Below are positions 8,083-14,206 of a stretch of DNA of 14,206 nt, in pieces. The notes below the pieces were generated by a model that was not told the origin of the DNA, did no database searches, and saw only the letters and a program-made list of their open reading frames with translations. The stretch's first letter is position 1, and each line of letters begins with the position of its first letter. Origin of the DNA: Candidatus Cloacimonadota bacterium (lineage in GTDB: Bacteria > Cloacimonadota > Cloacimonadia > Cloacimonadales > Cloacimonadaceae); contig DAHVPA010000024.1 in NCBI GenBank assembly GCA_027318525.1, positions 1 to 14,206 on the forward strand, read 5' to 3'. Made by a program: the position numbers and the translations under genes.

Positions 8083-8085
8083 TCA
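8083..8085 (-). other. In-frame TGA interrupting the C25 protease-stalk gene
   Basis: On the minus strand the codons read AAG ATT ACT TGA ATC AAC ACA, giving NKIT-stop-INT. The stalk frame (GTG at 8043) is exactly 14 codons further on and in the same phase, so no frameshift is needed. Removing this one stop gives 691 + 1 + 13 + 1698 = 2403 codons. A single base change from TGG, CGA, AGA or GGA would create it. No strong hairpin just downstream suggests selenocysteine insertion. Confidence 0.85.
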
Positions 8086-10158
8086 AGTAATCTTGTTTTG
8101 TGCAGTTATGACGATATCAGCCGTGCCGACTGTGCTGAAGGGGTTGATGGTCAGGCTGAGGCTGCCTGCTGCATCGGTGATGCCTGTCCCGTATAGGGTT
8201 CCACCCATAGTGATGGCTACTCTGGAATAAGGAGCGGCTGTTATGTTGACGGCAGTCGCACCAATCAGAATCTGAGCCGGATAGGTGGCAGTGTTGACGC
8301 TCGGAACGCCAAAGTATGGACTGAGGCTGGGGTCGCCCATGATGGAATAGATTTCCCAGTAGTAAGGTTTTCTGCTGCTGGTGCTTTGCTCGACAGCCAG
8401 CAATCCCATCAGGTTGGTCTCACCCATTGTCCTTGCCCAATCGGTGACAGCTTCGCCATGCGTATGAAACATGGCGTCATAAGCTCCCAGGGTGGATGCG
8501 TTGTAATTATGCGCAGCTGCTTGAATCGGAGTTTTATAGCCGATTCCCCACCAGTAGTCTTCATCCCAGTAGGAGTTATTCGTGCAGCCGATATAGGCTA
8601 CTCCCGCCTTATCCGCAGCGCGGATCAATGCTTCTCCGAAACAGGGACCCCCGGTGTAGTTGAATTTATTGGTGATGCAGCAGTTACCCACTGCGACAAA
8701 ATACTTGTTGGTATTGGTCATGGCATTGAGGTTGCTTACTGAAAAGGTCGGGTCTGCCCAGCTGGTTTCGCTGCCGTGTGCCGTATAGTTAATATAACCT
8801 CTGCCCTCATTGGCGTTGGCTATGATGGAAGCGTCGCTGGAAGCGGATTCAGGATAAAGGTAAGTATTGGATGTAATACCGTTTCCCGTATTGAAGTAAT
8901 AGGTGGTGCCATAGTTGATCTGACCGTTGCCATAGGTTGGCGCATAACTGGCGTCTGCTCCGGCAATCATTACAGCTTTACCCAGATAGGAAAGGTCCGG
9001 CATGGTGGTCTTTTCAAACATCAGGGTTTTGTTGATGATGTTGGTTAGTTCTGTTGCCGAAGAGACGGAAAATCTGCCGAAATACATTTCCGGAATGTAG
9101 TCTGTCCCGTTGAGACGGACATAGGTCAGATCCGTTACATGAGCAGAGCTGGCTTCACCAGTATTGGCAATGATGTTATCACCGCTGGTGGAAGTATCAC
9201 CCACGATGAGCAGGAAGGTGGGTGCCGGATTACCCGCGGTGGCATTGTCCCAAAGCCCCTGCAAATATGTTTTTATGGCAGTGGTGCTGTTGCTGATGGT
9301 TCCGCCCGTCCCCACTGTTGTAACTATCACATCAAATCCCTGCTGTTTTTTCCAATCGACAAAAGGCTGCAGGGTGCTGACATAGTTAGCGGGAGTCAGA
9401 ATTACCATCTTGGTGGGATATCTCACCAGGCTGGTGCGAATGTTATTATCCCAATTAAAGATGCTGCCGGCATAGACTCTTTCATATTCCCAGGAAGCTG
9501 TCCGCGCCTGCAATTCCTGCGTGGCTGCCAAATCAGGATGATTAAATCTGACCTTTACACTGAGCTCAGAGCAAACCTGCAATGACCTGGTGACTGCATT
9601 GTAGCGCACCGGTTCAAAATCTATGCGAAACAGCCTGACACCACGCAGATAGCCGACTTCGCTGACTTTGAAAAGCTCGTTGCGGGTGAAGGCATCCAGT
9701 CTGTAGGCGGCACTGTTTTGTTCAAAGGGGATTTTGTCCGGGTCATCCGATTTGGATAATGAGGGCTGAGCCGGAACGATATCGTGCAGCAACCCGGCTT
9801 CGCTTCTGCTGAATGTTTTCTCCTGTTTACCAATAACATCAAAGCTGACTTCCGCTCCCACGGGGACTGCGATAAGCTTGCTCCAGACGGGCAGTTTGGG
9901 TTCGCCGATGCGTCCAGAAAATCCATATCCGGGCAGGGATATCTCGTCAAAAACTCCACCCCTGGTCTTGATTTCGTTAATCTGCAGCGCTGGAACAGTG
10001 ATTTGCAGTTCAAATCCAAAATCGCTGTTGGATGAAAGGCTTACCTGTTCTGCCTGTGCAGTGAGCTGCAGTTGCCTGAGCGGTGCCGACCAGAGTGGCA
10101 GGCACACAGACACGGCGGTTAGCAGTATCAGTAAAAAATACTTAAAGCTTTGTCTCAT
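8083..10158 (-). CDS. Gingipain-like C25 cysteine protease, N-terminal part of an interrupted gene
   Basis: This is a secreted cysteine endoprotease of peptidase family C25. Residues 1-25 are a signal peptide ending near WSA. Residues 30-235 fit the C25 propeptide. Residues 248-615 are the catalytic domain, opening with MVILTPANYV and carrying the IVGDTS strand. The likely catalytic pair is H461 (YTAHGSE) and C494 (GNCCITNKF), which aligns with the C-x-N-G pattern of gingipains. The alternative is C493. Residues 616-691 are an Ig-like domain ending in ITAQNKIT, comparable to the NKVT end of the RgpB Ig domain. TGA then follows at 8083-8085, in the same frame as the stalk. A sound Shine-Dalgarno, AGGAG (10172-10168), lies nine bases before the ATG. 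The enzyme core is complete, so even the short form might be secreted and active, but it would lack its stalk. Substrate specificity cannot be read from the sequence. Confidence 0.92.
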   Translation of the reverse strand: MRQSFKYFLLILLTAVSVCLPLWSAPLRQLQLTAQAEQVSLSSNSDFGFELQITVPALQINEIKTRGGVFDEISLPGYGFSGRIGEPKLPVWSKLIAVPVGAEVSFDVIGKQEKTFSRSEAGLLHDIVPAQPSLSKSDDPDKIPFEQNSAAYRLDAFTRNELFKVSEVGYLRGVRLFRIDFEPVRYNAVTRSLQVCSELSVKVRFNHPDLAATQELQARTASWEYERVYAGSIFNWDNNIRTSLVRYPTKMVILTPANYVSTLQPFVDWKKQQGFDVIVTTVGTGGTISNSTTAIKTYLQGLWDNATAGNPAPTFLLIVGDTSTSGDNIIANTGEASSAHVTDLTYVRLNGTDYIPEMYFGRFSVSSATELTNIINKTLMFEKTTMPDLSYLGKAVMIAGADASYAPTYGNGQINYGTTYYFNTGNGITSNTYLYPESASSDASIIANANEGRGYINYTAHGSETSWADPTFSVSNLNAMTNTNKYFVAVGNCCITNKFNYTGGPCFGEALIRAADKAGVAYIGCTNNSYWDEDYWWGIGYKTPIQAAAHNYNASTLGAYDAMFHTHGEAVTDWARTMGETNLMGLLAVEQSTSSRKPYYWEIYSIMGDPSLSPYFGVPSVNTATYPAQILIGATAVNITAAPYSRVAITMGGTLYGTGITDAAGSLSLTINPFSTVGTADIVITAQNKIT

Positions 10159-10400
10159 AGACGTTAACTCCTAAATCTATAATATCTTCTTGTTCTTATT
10201 CCTGAGTGCTCAGCTTCCTCTTTTCCTGCGAGGGGTTAGCGTGGGGAAAGCCCTCGAAGACCCCTCGGTGACCCCTCCTATCGAAAGAGCCTGATAAGCT
10301 ATTGGAAGCTGTTGCTGACATAATCCCCTTGAGCTGAAACCAAGCCTTTGTCCTGCAAGCGTTAAGCAAAGGCAGACTGCAGCTTAGAAGAGGTTAGTTG
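10159..10400 (-). promoter_or_regulatory. Structured leader between the M6 and C25 genes
   Basis: These 242 bases hold no convincing gene. On the minus strand there are three imperfect 11-bp tandem repeats starting GAGGG (10277-10245). A further complementary run gives an 8-bp stem, CGAGGGGT/ACCCCTCG (10229-10236 with 10260-10267 in plus coordinates), enclosing a smaller GGG/CCC hairpin. Nearer the M6 stop is a 7-bp stem GCCTTTG (10344-10350) / CAAAGGC (10367-10373) with a 16-base loop and no T-tract. The AGGAG at 10172-10168 serves the C25 start. A 41-codon open frame (10321-10196) crosses the repeats, but its composition is not protein-like. A regulatory leader or an internal promoter region is plausible; neither is shown. 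Confidence 0.45.
10245..10277 (-). repeat. Three 11-bp tandem repeats in the C25 leader
   Basis: On the minus strand the units are GAGGGGTCACC, GAGGGGTCTTC and GAGGGCTTTCC, directly adjacent with a period of 11 bases, close to one DNA turn. Each GAGGG could pair with the single CCCCTCG further downstream, so alternative RNA pairings are possible. A binding-site cluster for a regulator is another reading. Confidence 0.6.
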
Positions 10401-13400
10401 CTACTCAAACACCGCCCTGACATGGAAGAATCCGGTGGCAGTAGTTCCGGTTTCCACAAAAACAGGCTGAGTCACATTGCCAACCAACTCAAAGGTTCCA
10501 TCCGGAGTGGTGCATTTATAGACTTTATAACTGACAGCTCCCGCTACGGGCTGCCATGAGATGGTGACCGAATTGACTCCCGGCAGGATGTTGGGTTGAG
10601 TCATTGCTGCAGTCACAGTATATGTGACAAGAACCTGGATGACAGGATTGACAGGGTCGTTGGATGAGAAGTTGAGCAGGGCATGATGCGTTCCCGGTCC
10701 TGCCATCTGGGCATTGAAAGTCAGGTTGAGATTTTGGCTCTGCCCGACATTTATGGTTCCGGAAAGAGTGCTGAGACTAAGCCAATCTGTGTTTCTGCCT
10801 ATCATTGGACGTTGTGCACCGGTACGAGCAGGTTCTGTGACCTGAATCGTATAATTGAGGGCAAGATTCCCGGGATTGGTGAGCAGGATTTGCTGCTGCG
10901 TCGTGCTGCCATAAACGGCAGATTCGGCGACTGAGCCGGGTGAAACAGTCAATCTGGCAGGCAGGAAACCGGTTCCTGTCACTCTCACCATCTTGGTGGG
11001 CTGCACCGGGTCATTGCTGTAAACATAGACAAAGCCGTTATAAGAAATCGCTGCTGCCGGAGTCATATGAATATCGAAGTCTTGGCTGCTGTTGCCGGGA
11101 ATGCTGAAGGCAAGGACGTTGCGCTCTTCATCCCGGGTTCCGTCGGAAACGGTGTAAACCGTGGGTGTGCTGATTGTTCCGGTCAGAGCGGATTCGCCTG
11201 TATTCTGAATGGTCATGACCTGGGAAGGCGAAGTTCCAACTGCCACAGAACCAAAAGCCATGGTGGTGGGATTTATGATAATCGCCTGCAGAGACCTGAT
11301 GGAGACATCATCCACAAAGACATCAGAACCGTTGCCGGATATTGCTTCAATCTTGAGGAAGAAGTTTTGGGAGGTGTGATTGGCAGGGAGAGCAACATCT
11401 TGAACGACATAGGTGCCGGGAGAAGTTGCAGTTGCTCCGTCAGCAGAATTAAATGCGGAATTGCCGGTCTGCCAGAGCAGAGACCAGTTGTAACGGTTGA
11501 GAGAATAATAGACCTTGAGTGAATCCGCCGGATGAGCTGCATTATAGAGGTGAGACCACTTGAAGCTCAGCTTGCTGGTCAGGCTCGGATGTAGCGGAGG
11601 TGTAATCAGAATAGCGCTGCTTCCACCCGTCCAGCCGGAAAGTCCGGCTTTGGCACTATAATTACCTGTCGAAGCATTAAAGTGTTGGGACCAATTGTGA
11701 GTTCCAGCCGGCAGATACCAGTTTTCCGGAGTCCAGGCATTAAAGTCACAGGTCCAGGGGAAAACCGTAACAGCTGTATTCAAACTGCTGCCAATCACAT
11801 CCACAGATTGGGTCTGACGGGCAAGATTATCAGTTACAGTCAGAACCGCACTGTGGCTGCCAGCTGCCTGAGGATTGTAGATGAGTTGAAATTCGAAGAA
11901 CTGCCCTTCTGTCAGCGAAGCCGGTAAAGATGGCAACCCGGTAAGGGAGAACTGATTATTGCTGAGGCTGATGGAACTGACTGTGAGCCTGCCGTTGCCT
12001 GTGTTGGTAATGCGGGCAGTCTGAAGATTGTAGGTGTTTATGGTCACCTGCCCGAAATCCACCTGTGAGGGCGTAAAGCTGAAGACGGGATTGGTGGTAA
12101 AGGTCAGCTTGAGATTGGGCACAAAAGCCTTGGTATATAAGTATGAACCCGAAGTTGGCGGTGCTGCTGGATCAGGATTGGTGGTGTCACTATAGAAATG
12201 GATGCTGCGGTTGCCGCTGACTGTTGTGTTATAGAATTCATCACCACTGGCATGATAGCCGGAGGTGTTTTCATCAACAGCGATTACGAGGTTTTGGGTA
12301 TTATTATAGTTGAAAAGCGTATCCAGAGTTACTTCCACCCAGGCTCCGGCAGTCTGGGTTGTGCTCAGGGTGCCGTCATAAACCAAAGTCATCTGTGAAG
12401 CAGGAATCCAGGCGGAGGTTGAGGCAAAGGAAGACAGGCTGGTGTGTCCCAGCCAGATACGGATGTTGTCTGTCCAGGCACTATTGCCATTGTATTGCCA
12501 GGCAAGTTTGCTGATGCTTTTGCTGGCAGTGTTGATCTCAGGCTGCAGATATATGGACTGGGAATAGGTGTAACCATAGTAAGGCTCTATGGGCAAGCCT
12601 TTGCCTGTATTGGTCTCTGTGCCTATAGTCTGAATGGAGAGGTCGGAGGCAGTAATATTTACGGTATTGGATGCGCTGGTCTCAGTGGTCGGGTTGGTAA
12701 ACACGGCAGTAACGTAATAGGAATAACCGGTGCCGACCACTACATTATTATCGGTGTAGGAGAGGGCTGAAGTGGATACATAAAAGACGCCGTTGCGGTA
12801 AATCTTGTAGCTGACGGGTGTGCCAATCTGAGGTGCCTGCCAGGCAAGGGAAATGGAGCTGTTGACAGAAGAACCTGTCAGGTTGGTGGGAGCATTGTCA
12901 AAAGTATAGTAAAAGCTGATAGCGGAGCCGGCAGAGCTGCCGATAGCAGAGATTGAGATATTGCCCAGAGTTCCGTCCGTCAGGAAGCAAGACGGATTGG
13001 TGGTATTGTTGAAACTGGTTCTGCCTGTCTCCGAACTGAAATGAGCAGTGGTGTAGCTGCCATTAGTGGTAGGAGTGCCGCCCGGTCTGTAGATATAGAG
13101 CTCATCCGGAGGACCATCCGCATTACCGTTACCACAGGTGGTGTTTATCCTATACACGAGCAGACCGCTGCCCGGTATTTGACTATCAAAGGTTCCGGAT
13201 ACAGTTTTCTTGCGGAATTCCACCACATAGTATTCTGTGGAGGAAACGGGCGAGTTTATCCTGAAGAATTGTCCGGTCGGAGATTTGATGTTGTTCAGAG
13301 TATAGGTCCCTGAAGTATATAGAGTAGGAATTTCCGTCCCTGATATCCATTTTCCGTATTTCCATTTCATAAAAGCTGTCATATGTTGGGGCGGATTGGA

Positions 13401-14141
13401 ATTGCTATTCATCAGGTCCCAGGTTCCTGCCGGGGATATATCGTCGTTTTCATATCTGTATAAATCAGGTGCTCCCATGGAATGGAACATCTCATGGCAT
13501 AGAACGCTGCAATTGGATAGAGAGCCTGACAATTGGAAATTATACTCATTCACACGTTTGTTGTTTATATAAGCGCTAACCGAATAGAGTGACCACTTAT
13601 GGGGCCAGAGTAAAGTGCTCCAGGCGGTAGTGCTGCCTTGGATGATGAAACAGACATTATCGACATTGCCATTGTTGTCTGCATCAACTACCAAGCCCGA
13701 AGGTATCTGGGAATTGACTCCATTGATGGCATTCGCCAGCAGCGTATGTTCTCTGGCTGTTCTTTGTGAATCCTGATAGCCGTCAGGATTTGTAGATGCA
13801 TCGTAAGGGACATAGTAGTTGCGGGGATGGGAATCCTGCCAGGATACGACTGTAGTTGTTGCCGGCGGGTAGAAAGTTGAACTGACACTAACCTGGTTGT
13901 AGGATGCTTCCCAGAAGTAGCTCTGCATGGTATTACCGGTGGTGCCGTTGAACATGGAGTTATAGGTGCTGATGTTCTGGGTGAATTCTGCCTGGTCGGA
14001 AAATCTTATAAAAACAACTATGTTATTGATTGTTCCCGTGGTGGGAGCTTTCGAACCTGTGTTATTGCTCTGACTCAGAACTGAATTGCGCCTAAGTTCT
14101 TTCATCCTGTTTGCCCCCTGTTCGCGTAAGTTATCAACCAT
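10401..14141 (-). CDS. M6-family (immune inhibitor A-like) secreted metalloprotease, 5' end missing or interrupted
   Basis: This is an extracellular zinc endoprotease. The motif HEMFHSMGAPD at 216-226 supplies zinc ligands H216 and H220, catalytic E217 and the third ligand D226, in the HExxHxxGxxD form. The M6 domain spans about 35-410. It is followed by FN3 (416-498), the beta module shared with the stalk (503-682), ASH (686-790), a choice-of-anchor J/MAM-like domain (791-950), ASH (953-1058), a BACON-like domain (1061-1180) and FN3 (1185-1246); the stop is TAG. The ATG at 14141 is the first start in frame but has no good ribosome binding site and no signal peptide. The frame runs open for 20 more codons (GGDDSALSTG...), which look like the end of the propeptide, up to TGA at 14202-14204. 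The real start therefore probably lies beyond the right edge, with the gene broken by that stop or by a nearby frameshift. The catalytic core is intact. Confidence 0.88.
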   Translation of the reverse strand: MVDNLREQGANRMKELRRNSVLSQSNNTGSKAPTTGTINNIVVFIRFSDQAEFTQNISTYNSMFNGTTGNTMQSYFWEASYNQVSVSSTFYPPATTTVVSWQDSHPRNYYVPYDASTNPDGYQDSQRTAREHTLLANAINGVNSQIPSGLVVDADNNGNVDNVCFIIQGSTTAWSTLLWPHKWSLYSVSAYINNKRVNEYNFQLSGSLSNCSVLCHEMFHSMGAPDLYRYENDDISPAGTWDLMNSNSNPPQHMTAFMKWKYGKWISGTEIPTLYTSGTYTLNNIKSPTGQFFRINSPVSSTEYYVVEFRKKTVSGTFDSQIPGSGLLVYRINTTCGNGNADGPPDELYIYRPGGTPTTNGSYTTAHFSSETGRTSFNNTTNPSCFLTDGTLGNISISAIGSSAGSAISFYYTFDNAPTNLTGSSVNSSISLAWQAPQIGTPVSYKIYRNGVFYVSTSALSYTDNNVVVGTGYSYYVTAVFTNPTTETSASNTVNITASDLSIQTIGTETNTGKGLPIEPYYGYTYSQSIYLQPEINTASKSISKLAWQYNGNSAWTDNIRIWLGHTSLSSFASTSAWIPASQMTLVYDGTLSTTQTAGAWVEVTLDTLFNYNNTQNLVIAVDENTSGYHASGDEFYNTTVSGNRSIHFYSDTTNPDPAAPPTSGSYLYTKAFVPNLKLTFTTNPVFSFTPSQVDFGQVTINTYNLQTARITNTGNGRLTVSSISLSNNQFSLTGLPSLPASLTEGQFFEFQLIYNPQAAGSHSAVLTVTDNLARQTQSVDVIGSSLNTAVTVFPWTCDFNAWTPENWYLPAGTHNWSQHFNASTGNYSAKAGLSGWTGGSSAILITPPLHPSLTSKLSFKWSHLYNAAHPADSLKVYYSLNRYNWSLLWQTGNSAFNSADGATATSPGTYVVQDVALPANHTSQNFFLKIEAISGNGSDVFVDDVSIRSLQAIIINPTTMAFGSVAVGTSPSQVMTIQNTGESALTGTISTPTVYTVSDGTRDEERNVLAFSIPGNSSQDFDIHMTPAAAISYNGFVYVYSNDPVQPTKMVRVTGTGFLPARLTVSPGSVAESAVYGSTTQQQILLTNPGNLALNYTIQVTEPARTGAQRPMIGRNTDWLSLSTLSGTINVGQSQNLNLTFNAQMAGPGTHHALLNFSSNDPVNPVIQVLVTYTVTAAMTQPNILPGVNSVTISWQPVAGAVSYKVYKCTTPDGTFELVGNVTQPVFVETGTTATGFFHVRAVFE
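12096..12635 (-). repeat. Beta module shared with the stalk protein (M6 copy)
   Basis: Residues 503-682 of the M6 protein are the partner of the module at 4444-4980. In both proteins the module is preceded by FN3 and followed directly by an ASH domain. The conserved order suggests that the module and its neighbours were copied together. Confidence 0.85.
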
Positions 14142-14206
14142 GAAAGGCCGCCCAGATGCGCTGGTTACTTGGCCGGTTGAAAGAGCGGAATCGTCACCGC
14201 CTCAGT
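14142..14206 (-). other. Upstream part of the M6 reading frame with in-frame TGA
   Basis: The 20 codons before the ATG are open and read like protease propeptide (acidic GGDD, then STGQVTSASGRPF). They end at TGA (14204-14202), two bases from the window edge. The other two minus-strand frames also close here: one stops at TAA after TEAVTIPLFQPAK, the other at an early TGA. No promoter or good ribosome binding site is visible. Confidence 0.55.

Noticed and set aside
8030..8090. Selenocysteine or tryptophan recoding of TGA
   Set aside because: No clear SECIS-like hairpin follows the codon, tryptophan is encoded by TGG throughout the window, and TGA is the natural stop at 2947-2949 where the next gene starts.
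10174..10190. TATTAT as a -10 promoter box for the C25 gene
   Set aside because: It sits so close to the AGGAG that a transcript from it would start at the ribosome binding site, and no -35 match lies at the right distance.
10196..10321. A 41-codon open frame in the C25 leader with AAGGGG before its ATG
   Set aside because: It is built from the GAGGG repeats, its composition is not protein-like and it is not a recognisable leader peptide.
10344..10373. A terminator after the M6 gene
   Set aside because: The stem is only 7 bp with a 16-base loop and no T-run follows in the direction of transcription.
1..14206. CRISPR arrays, tRNA or rRNA genes, insertion sequences
   Set aside because: No regularly spaced repeats, cloverleaf sequences, transposase genes or paired terminal repeats were seen on either strand.

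Overview
The window looks like bacterial chromosome from a secretion-heavy, protein-degrading anaerobe. The three large minus-strand genes encode very long, Ser/Thr/Asn/Gly-rich secreted proteases. They are built from fibronectin type III (FN3), ASH/choice-of-anchor D and choice-of-anchor J modules. I have seen this style most often in Candidatus Cloacimonadota (WWE1) and neighbouring groups of the FCB superphylum. That assignment is an inference from architecture; there is no rRNA or marker gene here to prove it.

Layout. Bases 1-860 (+) hold the 3' end of an AT-rich gene for a TPR-like, coiled-coil protein with two membrane segments. Bases 861-1054 are a short convergent gap holding a 20-bp palindrome and a strong terminator that reads in both directions. 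Bases 1055-14206 are a minus-strand protease cluster, transcribed from right to left: an M6 (immune inhibitor A-like) metalloprotease (10401-14141, probably continuing past the right edge), a 242-bp structured leader, a gingipain-like C25 cysteine protease (8083-10158), a very long multidomain stalk (2947-8082) and an M14 zinc carboxypeptidase (1055-2950). By eye the cluster is about 50% GC, against about 30% for the left-hand gene.

The main anomaly is a TGA at 8083-8085. It cuts the C25 protease from its stalk, yet the reading frame continues unbroken on both sides of it. Without that codon there would be a single gene of 2403 codons. The M6 gene also shows an in-frame TGA, at 14202-14204. 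It lies upstream of the only visible start, in sequence that still looks like protease propeptide, and the visible open frame has no signal peptide. So two of the three proteases look broken, recently mutated or mis-sequenced. TGA recoding is unlikely, because TGA is also the natural stop of the stalk gene.

Working together, the cluster would supply two endoproteases of different chemistry (zinc M6 and cysteine C25) and one carboxypeptidase that trims their products. This would suit an organism living on extracellular protein. The M14 start is tightly coupled to the end of the stalk gene by an ATGA overlap with a strong ribosome binding site. The stalk contains a tandem duplication of an FN3-FN3-beta module-ASH block, and part of that block recurs in the M6 protein.
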